A stretch of 64,000 bases of DNA from UBA1723 sp045641065 (GCA_045641065.1 JAZUGF010000076.1:1-64000); one strand, 5' to 3'. Numbered from the stretch's first letter, positions 48,454-58,485 are shown. Program-made: numbers and translations. Notes: generated from the letters alone by a model not told the origin.

Positions 48454-49662
48454 ATGTTTTATTATTTATTTGAAGGAATGACATTCCCAGGCGCAGGTTT
48501 GTTTCACTATGTAACATTCCGTTCTGCGATGGCTTTTGTCGGAGCGTTGCTTTTTGTAATCATTTTCGGAAAGAAGATGATTGAGTATCTTCAGTATCGC
48601 CAGATTGGAGAGACAATCAGAGATTTGAACCTTGAGGGTCAGATGTCAAAGAAGGGCACTCCTACAATGGGAGGTGTGATTATCATTGGTGGAATCATTA
48701 TCCCATGTCTTTTGTTCGGTAATCTTTCTAATATCTATATGCTTTTGATGCTTGCCATAACTCTTTGGCTTGGATTCCTTGGAGGTATGGATGATTATAT
48801 CAAGGTGTTTAAGAAGAATAAAGACGGAATGTCGCCACGCGTAAAGATTATCGGTCAGGTGGCAGCAGGTTTATTCCTTGGCTTGACTCTATATTTCAGT
48901 CCAGATGTGGTGATTAGAGAGAATTACGCTACAATCAACAAAGAGAATGTTGAGGTGGTGAATTATAAGAAGGAGAATGTGAAGTCAACACAGACTACTA
49001 TTCCATTCGTAAAGAATCACAATTTCGACTACGCTCAGATATTTGAGTTTGCTGGCGACTATGCTCAGCCACTTGGATGGGTGTTCTTCGTATTGGTTAC
49101 AATCTTCGTGATGACATTCATTTCCAACGGAGCCAACTTGACTGACGGATTGGATGGTTTGTCTGTCGGAACGTCGATGATAATAGGTGTGGCTTTAGGA
49201 ATCTTGGCATACTTGTCGAGCCATACAGAGTTCGCAAGCTACCTTAACATCATGTATATTCCTAAGTCGGAGGAGTTGGTAGTCTACTTGTGTGCATTCG
49301 TAGGAGCAACACTTGGATTCCTATGGTACAACTCATTCCCAGCACAGGTGTTCATGGGTGATACCGGTAGTTTGATGCTTGGAGGAGTGATTGCTGCAGT
49401 AGCGATGATCATTCGCAAGGAGTTGTTGATTCCGATTTTGTGTGGTGTATTTATCGCAGAAAATTTGTCGGTGATGCTTCAGGTGTCATACTTCAAGTAT
49501 ACAAAGAAGAAATACGGTGAAGGACGACGCATCTTCTTGATGTCTCCATTACATCACCACTTCCAGAAGAAGGGAATGCCAGAGCCAAAGATCGTCGCTA
49601 GATTCTTGATCGTCGGTTTGCTTTTGGCAGTAATTACAGTATTGACTTTAAAGGTGAGATAA
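48454..49662 (+). CDS. mraY: Phospho-MurNAc-pentapeptide transferase MraY
   Basis: A 402-residue integral membrane enzyme forming lipid I. Family motifs GTPTMGG, NLTDGLDGLSVG (catalytic Asp region) and SPLHHHFQKKG are all present. It is longer than E. coli MraY because of an insertion of about 35 residues (after FSPDVVIRENYATINK), typical in Bacteroidota. The stop overlaps the murD start. Confidence 0.97.
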   Translation: MFYYLFEGMTFPGAGLFHYVTFRSAMAFVGALLFVIIFGKKMIEYLQYRQIGETIRDLNLEGQMSKKGTPTMGGVIIIGGIIIPCLLFGNLSNIYMLLMLAITLWLGFLGGMDDYIKVFKKNKDGMSPRVKIIGQVAAGLFLGLTLYFSPDVVIRENYATINKENVEVVNYKKENVKSTQTTIPFVKNHNFDYAQIFEFAGDYAQPLGWVFFVLVTIFVMTFISNGANLTDGLDGLSVGTSMIIGVALGILAYLSSHTEFASYLNIMYIPKSEELVVYLCAFVGATLGFLWYNSFPAQVFMGDTGSLMLGGVIAAVAMIIRKELLIPILCGVFIAENLSVMLQVSYFKYTKKKYGEGRRIFLMSPLHHHFQKKGMPEPKIVARFLIVGLLLAVITVLTLKVR

Positions 49663-50996
49663 TGAAAAGAATAGTTGTTTTAGGAGCAGGAGAGAGTGGT
49701 GTTGGTTCGGCAATCTTAGCCCAGAAGCAGGGTTTTGATGTGTTTGTGTCGGACATGTCGCCAATCAAAGAGAAATATGTCGCTGAACTAAACCAGTATA
49801 ACATAGCATGGGAGCAGGGACAGCATACAGAGGAGTTGATTTTGAATGCCGATGAGGTTATCAAGAGCCCAGGTATTCCAGAGAAAGCTCCAATCATCAA
49901 GGCATTGAGAGCAAAAGGCATAAACATAATCTCAGAAATCGAATTTGCTGGACGCTATTCAAAGTCGAAGATGGTTTGTATCACAGGTAGCAACGGAAAG
50001 ACAACAACCACTACACTTGTACATTACATCTTCAAGATGGCAGGACTAGATGCCTCACTTGCAGGAAACATCGGATTCAGTTTGGCACGTCAGGTTGCGA
50101 TTGATCCACACGACTACTACATTATTGAGCTAAGTAGTTTCCAGTTGGATGGAATGTATGATTTCAAGGCAGACATCGCAATTCTGCTTAACATTACTCC
50201 AGACCACTTGGATAGATACGAGTATAAGTTCCAGAATTACGTAGATTCCAAGATGCGTATTATTCAGAACATGACAGAGAACGACACCTTCATTTATTGG
50301 AATGAGGATCCTGTCGTAACAAAGGAGATCGAGAAATACGATATCAAAGCAAAAATGATGCCGTTCTCAATTCAGACAATCGAGAACATGGCAGCATACT
50401 TGGAAAATGAACAATTAGTAATCAACTTAAAAAACAATTATATAGATATGGATATTAATAAACTTGCTTTGAAGGGACAGCACAATACCTACAATTCAAT
50501 GGCAGCAGGAATTGCAGCAGGCGTTGAGGGTATTAAGAAGGAGACTATCCGTAAGGCTTTCAGCGAATTCAGCGGAGTAGAGCACCGTCTTGAGCCAGTG
50601 GCAAAGGTTAGAAGCGTGTTGTTCATCAACGATTCAAAGGCTACTAATGTAAACTCATGTTGGTATGCATTGCAGTGTATGCAGACACCAGTTGTTTTGA
50701 TTCTTGGAGGTAAGGACAAGGGTAACGACTACACAGAGATTGAGGATTTGGTAAAGGAGAAGGTAAAGGCTATCGTATGTCTTGGAGTAGACAACACAAA
50801 GCTTCATGAGTTCTTCGACGGTAAGGTAGAGAACATCGCAGATGCTGGTTCAATGGAAGAGGCAGTCAACAAGTGTTTCGCATTTGCTGATAAGGGCGAC
50901 ACAGTGTTGCTTTCACCATGTTGTGCAAGCTTTGACTTGTTCAAGAGTTACGAGGATAGAGGTCAGCAGTTCAAGGAGTGCGTAAAACGTCTATAA
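49662..50996 (+). CDS. murD: UDP-MurNAc-L-alanine:D-glutamate ligase MurD
   Basis: A 444-residue Mur ligase. N-terminal Rossmann segment VVLGAGESGVGSA, ATP motif CITGSNGKTTTTT (about residues 106-118), the ELSSFQL and NDSKATN motifs, and the C-terminal LLSPCCASFDLFKSYEDRG signature. Its ATG overlaps the last base of mraY and ftsW begins two bases after its stop. Confidence 0.97.
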   Translation: MKRIVVLGAGESGVGSAILAQKQGFDVFVSDMSPIKEKYVAELNQYNIAWEQGQHTEELILNADEVIKSPGIPEKAPIIKALRAKGINIISEIEFAGRYSKSKMVCITGSNGKTTTTTLVHYIFKMAGLDASLAGNIGFSLARQVAIDPHDYYIIELSSFQLDGMYDFKADIAILLNITPDHLDRYEYKFQNYVDSKMRIIQNMTENDTFIYWNEDPVVTKEIEKYDIKAKMMPFSIQTIENMAAYLENEQLVINLKNNYIDMDINKLALKGQHNTYNSMAAGIAAGVEGIKKETIRKAFSEFSGVEHRLEPVAKVRSVLFINDSKATNVNSCWYALQCMQTPVVLILGGKDKGNDYTEIEDLVKEKVKAIVCLGVDNTKLHEFFDGKVENIADAGSMEEAVNKCFAFADKGDTVLLSPCCASFDLFKSYEDRGQQFKECVKRL

Positions 50997-50997
50997 T

Positions 50998-52251
50998 ATG
51001 GGAGATCGCAACGCTTTTTTCAAAAAGCTGTTTCTTGGCGACCTCGTTATATGGCTGGCGATAGCGGTATTGCTTGCTGTGTCTTTTATTGAAGTATACA
51101 GTTCAATTCAAGCAATGCCATTAAAATTTGTCAAGAATGGCGATTTTAACGGACAGTTTTATAGACATATTATACTTGAGTTAGGAGGACTGGCTTCCAT
51201 CTTGCTAGTGGCACATGTCGGAGTAAAAAAACTATTTTCTTCAAGACTCATCGTATTCCTGGGCTTTGTTGCCTTGATGTCGGTGGTGTTTCTTTGGGGA
51301 ACAATGTTTTTTGGTGCTATGGTCAATGGAGCCAGACGAACTCTGTTTGGAGTACAATGGTCGGAAGCTGTCAAAGTGTTCTATGTTATATTCCTAGCCT
51401 TTTGGATTGGAAAATACTCTTCACCTAATGGACTAACACCTACGAAGCAAGGTTGGTGGCTTTTGCTTGGAGTCTATGTTATATCGGTTGTGCCGATTGG
51501 TGCGGAGAATCTGTCTGGATTGATACTCCTTACTGCAGTCTCTTTTTGTATGCTGCTGACTGGAGGAATTAAAGCTAAACCTTTTTTTAAGATTATTGGA
51601 TTATTCGTTGGCCTAGCCTTAACTTTGGGAATTATTGGCAAAACAGTGCCTGCAGAGATTCTTAAAGAGGTACCTATGCTTCACCGTTTGCCGACATGGG
51701 TAGCTCGTGTGGAAAAATCAATCGTCGGAAATAAATCTGAAGAAGATGATCCTAAACTAAAATTTGTTGTTAACGACGAGAACTATCAGGTCTCTCATGG
51801 AAAGATGGCTGTTGCTGGTGGTGGTATCATTGGAAAAGGACCTGCAGCTGGTAGAGAAAGATATCGTCTTCCTCAAGCTTTTTCTGATTATATTTTTTCG
51901 ATAATTTTGGAAGAGTTGGGCCTAATTGTTGGTTTGTTGTTGATATTTTCATATCTTTGTATCTTGTGGAGGTCCGTCATGATCGCATACAAATCAGAGA
52001 GTATGGTATACGCGATGATGACAATTGGCTGTGGTATGCTGATTTTCCTTCAGGCTGCGATAAACATGTCTGTAGGAGTGGCATTGGGCGACTTCGTAAC
52101 AGGTCAACCGTTGCCTTTTGTCAGCAAGGGAGGAACATCGATCTTTATGACCGGTATCTTGTTCGGAATCATTATTTCGGTAAGTGACCACGTCAAGACT
52201 CTACAAAATAGGGCTAAAACGAAGGCTGCAGTTGAAAAGGTGGCTGAATAG
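50998..52251 (+). CDS. ftsW: Septal peptidoglycan polymerase FtsW
   Basis: A 417-residue SEDS membrane protein with about ten helices, polymerising lipid II together with FtsI. The SEDS end motif PFVSKGGTSI (about residue 370) is present, and the large extracellular loop (about 225-285) carries an acidic insertion (NKSEEDDPK). A 140-nt gap follows before murG, the largest gap in the wall-gene part of the cluster. Confidence 0.95.
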   Translation: MGDRNAFFKKLFLGDLVIWLAIAVLLAVSFIEVYSSIQAMPLKFVKNGDFNGQFYRHIILELGGLASILLVAHVGVKKLFSSRLIVFLGFVALMSVVFLWGTMFFGAMVNGARRTLFGVQWSEAVKVFYVIFLAFWIGKYSSPNGLTPTKQGWWLLLGVYVISVVPIGAENLSGLILLTAVSFCMLLTGGIKAKPFFKIIGLFVGLALTLGIIGKTVPAEILKEVPMLHRLPTWVARVEKSIVGNKSEEDDPKLKFVVNDENYQVSHGKMAVAGGGIIGKGPAAGRERYRLPQAFSDYIFSIILEELGLIVGLLLIFSYLCILWRSVMIAYKSESMVYAMMTIGCGMLIFLQAAINMSVGVALGDFVTGQPLPFVSKGGTSIFMTGILFGIIISVSDHVKTLQNRAKTKAAVEKVAE

Positions 52252-52392
52252 TAATGCCGAGAAATTTCACTGCTTGGAATTTTGTAATATTGTGTGTAGG
52301 TGATCCAAGCAGATGATTGATATTGTGTAGGTGGTGTTGAATAGGCAAGCAAGTGCGGCTTGTATGATAACAAAGACTTTATTTAAGAGAAA
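52252..52392 (+). other. Gap between ftsW and murG with an inverted repeat
   Basis: CTGCTTGGA (52270-52278) and TCCAAGCAG (52304-52312) form a perfect 9-bp stem with a 25-nt loop. ATATTGTGT and TAGGTG motifs occur twice. There is no T-run, so it is not a simple terminator; it could be an attenuator, processing site, or site that lets murG have its own start. No TAnnTTTG box seen. Confidence 0.4.
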
Positions 52393-53505
52393 ATGGCGGC
52401 AAACAAAAGATTCATCATCAGTGGTGGAGGTACGGGTGGTCACATATTCCCAGCTATTTCTATTGCTAATGCGTTAAAGAAGCGTTTCCCAGACGGTGAG
52501 TTCCTATTCGTGGGGGCAGATGGTCGTATGGAGATGGAGCGTGTGCCTAAAGCAGGCTATAAGATTATCGGATTGCAGGTGAACGGATTGGTGAGAAGCA
52601 TGTCACCGTCGGGAATCTTGAAAAATATCAAGGTAGTCTATCGTTTTGTGAAAAGCTATTTCAAGGCTAGATCAATTGTCAAGGAGTTTAAGCCAGACGC
52701 TGTTGTCGGTGTGGGTGGTTACGCAAGTTGCCCAACTCTATACGCTGCCAACAAACTTGGTTTCCCTACTTTCTTGCAGGAGCAGAATTCTTACGCTGGT
52801 GTTGCTAACAAGTTTTTGGCAAAGGGAGTGAAGAAGATTTGCGTCGCATATGAAGGAATGGATAAGTTCTTCCCTGCTGACAAAATCATCATGACAGGTA
52901 ACCCTGTCCGTCAGGATTTGTGCAATGTGGAGAAGGGAGCTCAGGAGGCATACGGATTCTTTGGCCTTGATTCTTCAAAGAAGACAATACTAGTTATCGG
53001 TGGTAGCCTAGGTGCTCGTACAGTCAACAACAGTATCATTGCTGGTCTTGATGCTATCAAGGAGAGTGGTGTGCAGGTGATCTGGCAGACTGGAAAGTAT
53101 TACTTTGAGAGTGCTAAGAAAAAGGCTGATGAAAGTAATAATCCTAATTTGATTTGCACAGATTTTGTGTCACGTATGGATTATGCTTATGCAGTTGCTG
53201 ATCTAGTGGTGTCAAGAGCAGGTGCAAGTTCAATTTCTGAGCTTTGCTTGTTAGGTAAGCCTTCGATTTTGGTGCCTTCTCCTAACGTGGCTGAAGATCA
53301 CCAGACAAAGAATGCTATGGCATTGTCTACAAAGAATGCGGCTGTGATGATCAAGGACGTTGAGGCGGTTGAAAAATTAGTACCGGAGGCATTGCGTCTG
53401 GTGGCAGATGAAGCGTCGCTCGCATCTATAGCTGAAAATGCTTTGGCAATGGCAGAAAAAGATTCGGCAGATCGAATCGCAAGCGTTATTATTGACGAGA
53501 TTTAA
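52393..53505 (+). CDS. murG: Lipid II synthase MurG
   Basis: A 370-residue GT28 glycosyltransferase that adds GlcNAc to lipid I at the inner face of the membrane. The N-terminal SGGGTGGHIFPA loop and the VGVGGYAS and GGSLGA motifs are present, and the C-terminal RAGASSISEL binds UDP-GlcNAc. Length is normal. The next gene starts 11 nt later. Confidence 0.97.
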   Translation: MAANKRFIISGGGTGGHIFPAISIANALKKRFPDGEFLFVGADGRMEMERVPKAGYKIIGLQVNGLVRSMSPSGILKNIKVVYRFVKSYFKARSIVKEFKPDAVVGVGGYASCPTLYAANKLGFPTFLQEQNSYAGVANKFLAKGVKKICVAYEGMDKFFPADKIIMTGNPVRQDLCNVEKGAQEAYGFFGLDSSKKTILVIGGSLGARTVNNSIIAGLDAIKESGVQVIWQTGKYYFESAKKKADESNNPNLICTDFVSRMDYAYAVADLVVSRAGASSISELCLLGKPSILVPSPNVAEDHQTKNAMALSTKNAAVMIKDVEAVEKLVPEALRLVADEASLASIAENALAMAEKDSADRIASVIIDEI

Positions 53506-53516
53506 TTTTTGGAAAA

Positions 53517-54893
53517 ATGCTGGACAAAATTAAAAATATCTACTTTTTAGGAATCGGTGGAATTGGAATGAGTGCCATCGCACGTTACTTCAATGCTAAG
53601 GGTTATTCAGTGGCTGGCTACGATAAGACGGAGACAGAACTTGCTGATAAGCTTCGTAGCGAGGGCATACAGGTGCATTTCGAGGATAATACCGCATTCA
53701 TACCTGAGGATTTTAAGAATCCTAACTATACCTTAGTTGTGTACACTCCGGCAATTCCAGATGATTTGACTGAATATCTTTTCTTCAAGAAGAATGGTTT
53801 TACAATCATGAAACGTTCGCAGATTCTTGGAGAGATAACAAAGAGTCAGGAGGCCATTTGTATCGCAGGTACTCATGGCAAGACAACAACTACAACAATG
53901 GTCGCTCACACGCTTCACCATTCATTCTTGGATTGCAATGCATTCTTGGGTGGATTGTCGAAGAATTTTGAGAACAGCAATCTTCACCTTTCCAACAAGA
54001 GCAACTTGGTTGTTATTGAGGCTGACGAGTTCGACCGCTCTTTCTTGACTTTGGCTCCACAAATAGCTGTAGTTACAGCGACGGATGCTGATCATCTTGA
54101 TATCTATGGCACTTATGAGGAGTATTTGAAAGGCTTTGAACAGTTTGTTGAACTTATCAAACCAGGTGGTGCGTTGATCATGAAGGAAGGACTTCCTATC
54201 AAGACAAATGTACAGGAAGGTGTGAAAATTTACACTTACTCGGTTGATAAGGGAGATTTCCACGCTGAGAACATCAAGATTGCAAATGGCAAGATCGTGT
54301 TTGACGTGGTATATCCGTTGGGCGTTTTGAAAGGTGTTGACTTGGGTGTGCCAGTTTACATCAATATTGAGAATGCGATTGCGACATGTGCTGTCTCGCT
54401 ATTGAATGGATTGTCTCACGAAGAAATCAGAAATGCAATCTCAAGTTTCCAAGGTGTGGCTAGACGTTTCGATTTCCACATCAAGCAAGACAATTTGGTG
54501 TTGATCGACGATTACGCTCATCATCCAAACGAGGTGAAAGCAAGCATCGAGTCGTTGAGAAAACTATATTCAGATAAGAAGTTGACGGGAGTGTTCCAAC
54601 CTCATCTTTATACACGTACACGTGATTTTGCGGATGAGTTTGCAGCAAGTTTGTCACTTTTGGATGAGGTATTGTTGTTGGATATCTATCCTGCTCGCGA
54701 ACTACCTATTGAGGGAGTGACAAGCCAGATCATTTTGGATAAGGTGACTGCTAAAGACAAGCGTTTGATTTCTAAAGATGGGTTGCTTGACTACGTTCGC
54801 ACACACAAGATAGAGGTTTTGGCTACAATCGGAGCTGGAGATGTCAATCTTATGCTTCCGCAGATTAAAAACATTCTTTTGTCAAAGGTATGA
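53517..54893 (+). CDS. murC: UDP-MurNAc:L-alanine ligase MurC
   Basis: A 458-residue Mur ligase, first amino acid of the stem peptide. N-terminal GIGGIGMSAIA, ATP motif IAGTHGKTTTTTM (about residues 117-129), DEFDRSFL and the YAHHPNEVKAS segment are present. The ftsQ ATG overlaps its stop (ATGA, 4 nt). Confidence 0.97.
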   Translation: MLDKIKNIYFLGIGGIGMSAIARYFNAKGYSVAGYDKTETELADKLRSEGIQVHFEDNTAFIPEDFKNPNYTLVVYTPAIPDDLTEYLFFKKNGFTIMKRSQILGEITKSQEAICIAGTHGKTTTTTMVAHTLHHSFLDCNAFLGGLSKNFENSNLHLSNKSNLVVIEADEFDRSFLTLAPQIAVVTATDADHLDIYGTYEEYLKGFEQFVELIKPGGALIMKEGLPIKTNVQEGVKIYTYSVDKGDFHAENIKIANGKIVFDVVYPLGVLKGVDLGVPVYINIENAIATCAVSLLNGLSHEEIRNAISSFQGVARRFDFHIKQDNLVLIDDYAHHPNEVKASIESLRKLYSDKKLTGVFQPHLYTRTRDFADEFAASLSLLDEVLLLDIYPARELPIEGVTSQIILDKVTAKDKRLISKDGLLDYVRTHKIEVLATIGAGDVNLMLPQIKNILLSKV

Positions 54894-55624
54894 GAGATAA
54901 ACTGCAGAAGATAGGTTTTTGTGTCATCGCTATATATGCTCTTGTGATGGCTGTGCTCGTACCGTCGACTGCGGAGAGCAAAAGCTGCATGGGGACACTG
55001 GTCAATATCGGCGACAGTTCAGAGTATAAGTTTGTAAACGAGTTGGATATCCTTAAGTATATCAATTCGGCAAACATCAATCCCAATGGGTTGAGCTATA
55101 AGAACATTAGTCTTGACAAGATGGAAAAGAAGATTACAGATATTCCATTTGTAAAAGAGGCACAATGTTATAAAAGCCCCAAAGGTTATTTGTGTGTGGA
55201 CATCACTCAACGTAAGCCGATATTAAGAATTAAAACTCCTACACAGGAATTGTATTTGGATTCGGAAGGAGGATTGATGAATACATCCACAGCTTTTTCT
55301 GCATATGTGCCAGTGCTGTTAAGCGAAAAGACATTGAACAAAAGCTATTTGAAAAAAGATATATATGAGTTTGCTCACTATGTTTACAACGACAAATTCT
55401 TGAATGCGTTAGTGGAGCAGATTTATATAGACGCCAACGGCAAAGTGGAGATGGTGCCAAGAGTTGGATCTCAGATAGTGGTGCTTGGAACGACAGACAA
55501 TTACCAGAAGAAGATGGAACGTCTTAAGAAACTCTATGTGAGTGGCTTTTCTAAAGTGGGATGGAACAAGTATAAAAAGATAGATCTTACGTACGACAAC
55601 CAGGCTGTGTGTACGAAGAATTGA
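54890..55624 (+). CDS. ftsQ: Cell division protein FtsQ
   Basis: A 244-residue bitopic protein: short cytoplasmic N-terminus, one helix (about residues 6-23) and a periplasmic domain of the POTRA/FtsQ fold (EVQCYKSPKG-like core, about 85-125; YKKIDLTYDNQAVC at the end). It links the cytoplasmic and periplasmic halves of the divisome. Call rests on position and topology; sequence is weakly conserved as usual. It is translationally coupled to murC. Confidence 0.88.
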   Translation: MRDKLQKIGFCVIAIYALVMAVLVPSTAESKSCMGTLVNIGDSSEYKFVNELDILKYINSANINPNGLSYKNISLDKMEKKITDIPFVKEAQCYKSPKGYLCVDITQRKPILRIKTPTQELYLDSEGGLMNTSTAFSAYVPVLLSEKTLNKSYLKKDIYEFAHYVYNDKFLNALVEQIYIDANGKVEMVPRVGSQIVVLGTTDNYQKKMERLKKLYVSGFSKVGWNKYKKIDLTYDNQAVCTKN

Positions 55625-55717
55625 CGTAGGGGCAAGCCCTTGTGTTTGCCCAATAAACAAAGAACAAGAACAAAGACAAAGAACATAAAGTAAATACTAT
55701 CAAAAATTATAGTGACA
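55625..55717 (+). other. Gap before ftsA with a GGGGCAA...TTGCCC hairpin
   Basis: GGGCAA (55630-55635) and TTGCCC (55646-55651) form a hairpin just after ftsQ, in a GTAGGGGCAAG-type sequence common as an intergenic repeat in this phylum. A run of AAAGAACAAGAAC-type low-complexity sequence follows. Confidence 0.45.
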
Positions 55718-57112
55718 ATGGCGGATACACTACAATTGACGGATAAAATAGCAGTGGTGCTTGACTTAGGTACCACAAAACTTAGAGCTGTAGCTGGACT
55801 CATTGGCGAAGATGGCAAGGTGTCGCAGGTTATTGCTACAGAGGAGGCAGACTCTAAGGGAGTAAGACATGGAAGGGTTGACAACTATGTTGAGTTGGCA
55901 GGGGTATTAAAACCAATGTTCAACAAACTGTCCAATCGCATTTACAACAAATTTAAGGCCTCTATAGGAAACGCTTTCCTTGGCAACTCAGTTGAGATCA
56001 AAAGAGTATATATTGCTCTTGGAGGAAAGGGAATTCTAGGAAAAGAGCAGAAAGAGGCCTATCGTCTAAATAATCAGTTCGTTGATGTGCCTGTTGTCCA
56101 GAAAATCCAGGAGGATATCAGAAAGCGAGTTGAGAATGACAAAGAAATGATTTTGGAATTTATCAACCAAGGATATAATGTTGACGATGATATCAAGATG
56201 GAGGCTGTAGGATGTAGAGCTTCCAGTGTAGAGGGCCGTTTTTGTGTAGTTACTGCAGAAAAGGAAATCAAGGAGGATATTGAAAAGACATTGTCTTCAA
56301 TAAATATTCAATTGGCAGGCTATTCTTTGTTGCCATTCGCTTTGGCGGATGTCATGCTTTCTGAGGCAGACAAAGAGGTCGGAGCTACATTGATTGACTT
56401 AGGTGCATCGTCTACTTCTATCGCAATCTATCGTGATAATGTTCGCCGTCACGTTAGAGTGTTGCCATTGGGAAGCAAATTGATCACTAAAGATATAAAA
56501 AATGTTTGTGGGTTGACTGCCGACAATGCGGAGAAAATCAAGAAGAGTCTAGGATGTGCATATCCTGGAGGTCTTGAGGAAAATGTTGTTGTCAGTGTCG
56601 CTGGAACAGATGTTAAGATACAGCAGGTTGAGTTGGCATCGATTATTGAGGCTCGTTTGGAGGAGCTTATGACGTATCTTCTTGGTGAGATGAACAAAGT
56701 TAATGCGTTGACTGCAACACGTAAGATTGTTCTGACAGGACGAGGAGCTCGTCTTAAGAAGGTTTGTGAGAAATTCACGAATGAGTTTGGCTTGGATACA
56801 GAAATCGGAAAAATCAAGGATGATTATTATGAGAAATACAGTCCGTATTTTGCATCGTTGGAGTCTGTTGGAGGAAACTATAACAAGATGGTCCGCAAGA
56901 TGAATGAGTATGCCGCTTGTCTTGGAGTACTTGAATCTTCTGAGCTTGATACTTGTATCTTCGTCGGTAAGAATGAAATCGCTAAACCAGGAAAACCTGC
57001 TGGATCTCCTAATGGAAACGGAGGAAAAGGTTTTTCTCGTTGGGTTACTGGTCTTTTTGGAAGTGTCGCCGAGAAGACTGCTAATATAATAGATGCTACT
57101 GAACTCAAATAA
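55718..57112 (+). CDS. ftsA: Cell division protein FtsA
   Basis: A 464-residue actin-like protein that anchors FtsZ filaments to the membrane. Phosphate-1 loop VVLDLGTTKLRAVAG, phosphate-2 ATLIDLGASSTSIAIY and the adenosine motif VLTGRGARLKK are visible. The C-terminal end has an amphipathic helix (FSRWVTGLFGSV, about 440-451) after a Gly/Asn-rich linker. ATG 55718 is preferred over GTG 55712. It precedes two ftsZ genes; one FtsA may serve both. Confidence 0.95.
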   Translation: MADTLQLTDKIAVVLDLGTTKLRAVAGLIGEDGKVSQVIATEEADSKGVRHGRVDNYVELAGVLKPMFNKLSNRIYNKFKASIGNAFLGNSVEIKRVYIALGGKGILGKEQKEAYRLNNQFVDVPVVQKIQEDIRKRVENDKEMILEFINQGYNVDDDIKMEAVGCRASSVEGRFCVVTAEKEIKEDIEKTLSSINIQLAGYSLLPFALADVMLSEADKEVGATLIDLGASSTSIAIYRDNVRRHVRVLPLGSKLITKDIKNVCGLTADNAEKIKKSLGCAYPGGLEENVVVSVAGTDVKIQQVELASIIEARLEELMTYLLGEMNKVNALTATRKIVLTGRGARLKKVCEKFTNEFGLDTEIGKIKDDYYEKYSPYFASLESVGGNYNKMVRKMNEYAACLGVLESSELDTCIFVGKNEIAKPGKPAGSPNGNGGKGFSRWVTGLFGSVAEKTANIIDATELK

Positions 57113-57120
57113 TTATTGAT

Positions 57121-58485
57121 ATGGAGGAAAATTTCACATTTATTGACGACTTTGAAGAAAAAAACATTATCAAAGTAATTGGTGTCGGTGGTGGTGGCGG
57201 TAATGCTACTAACTATATGTATGAAAACCATATCAATGGTGTAGATTTCGTCATCTGTAACACAGACCGCCAGGCTTTACGCCGTAGCCCTATTCCTCCT
57301 GAATTCCATATTCAGTTAGGAGAGAAGGGTCTTGGTGCAGGAAATGATCCTAACATGGGCCGTATGGCTGCTGAAGATTCTATTGAGAAAATCAAGGAGA
57401 TGCTTCAGGGTACAGAGATGGTATTCGTCACTGCCGCTATGGGTGGTGGAACAGGTACAGGTGCAGCTCCTGTAATTGCTCATACAGCAAAGGAGATGGG
57501 TATTCTTACTGTCGGTATCATCACAATCCCATTCAAGTTTGAGGGACGCCGTCGTCTTCTCAATGCAATGGAAGGAATGCAGAGAATGCGCGAATCTGTC
57601 GACGCGATTGTTGTCATCTCAACAGATAGATTCCGTGAACTATATGGTAATCTTGGTTTGAAGGCTGGATTCTCAAAAGGTGATGAGATTTTGGCTATGG
57701 CTGCCAAGGGTATCGCTGAAATCATCACCGGTGACGGATATGTAAATGTGGATATGAACGATGTCCGTACAGTCATGACCAATTCCGGAGATGCATTGAT
57801 GGGGTTGGCAAAAGCATCTGGACCGGATCGTGCTAAAAATGCAATTGAAGCGGCTTTGAACTCACCTTTGCTTATCAATAATAGTATAGAGAAGGCGAAG
57901 AATGTATTGCTTAATATATCTTATTCGTCAGAACACGAGGTGACAATTGAAGAGACAGACTATATTTGTCAGTATGTCCAGGATCAGATTGAGGGACACG
58001 GTGCAAACTTGATTTGGGGTGCATCTATCAATGATGATCTTGGAGAGGATTTGAATGTGACAGTAGTTGTTACTGGTATGAATGTCACTGATACTGATTT
58101 GACAGGAGATATGCAGATGACACAGCCTCAGACTTCAGCTTATGGATTCCAACAACCGGTCCAGAAAACTATTGCTGATGTGAGAACTGATATTTATTTG
58201 GGTGGTAATCATGTCGCTCCTCAGAATAACAGTGCTGGATTCAGTATGAGCAACGCAGAAATTGATAAAATATATCAAGGACATTCGGCTCAACCACAGA
58301 TTAAAACTCCAGAACCAGAACCGATTCCAGAACCAGAGCCTGATCCGGAACCAATTCCGGAGCCGGATCCAATTCCAGAACCGGAACCAGAACTAATTCC
58401 GGAACCAGAACCAGTTGTTGCACCTGGTCCTAGACTACAATCAAGAGAATTAGATATCACTCAAATTGACGACGACGATGATTGA
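57121..58485 (+). CDS. ftsZ: Cell division GTPase FtsZ, first copy
   Basis: A 454-residue tubulin homologue with all GTPase elements: GVGGGGGNA (T1), the tubulin signature GGGTGTG (about residues 107-113) and the T7 loop NVDMND that completes the site of the next subunit. The globular core ends near residue 320. The linker then becomes a Pro-Glu-Pro repeat (about 397-440), and the end is ELDITQIDDDDD. The tail does not have the usual hydrophobic-basic FtsA-binding peptide, only an LDI trace followed by acid residues. Immediately followed, with 8-nt overlap, by a second complete ftsZ. Confidence 0.95.
   Translation: MEENFTFIDDFEEKNIIKVIGVGGGGGNATNYMYENHINGVDFVICNTDRQALRRSPIPPEFHIQLGEKGLGAGNDPNMGRMAAEDSIEKIKEMLQGTEMVFVTAAMGGGTGTGAAPVIAHTAKEMGILTVGIITIPFKFEGRRRLLNAMEGMQRMRESVDAIVVISTDRFRELYGNLGLKAGFSKGDEILAMAAKGIAEIITGDGYVNVDMNDVRTVMTNSGDALMGLAKASGPDRAKNAIEAALNSPLLINNSIEKAKNVLLNISYSSEHEVTIEETDYICQYVQDQIEGHGANLIWGASINDDLGEDLNVTVVVTGMNVTDTDLTGDMQMTQPQTSAYGFQQPVQKTIADVRTDIYLGGNHVAPQNNSAGFSMSNAEIDKIYQGHSAQPQIKTPEPEPIPEPEPDPEPIPEPDPIPEPEPELIPEPEPVVAPGPRLQSRELDITQIDDDDD

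Noticed and set aside
58466..58477. TTG at 58466 as the start of the second ftsZ
   Set aside because: It adds four residues not resembling an FtsZ start, while ATG 58478 gives the normal 8-nt overlap.
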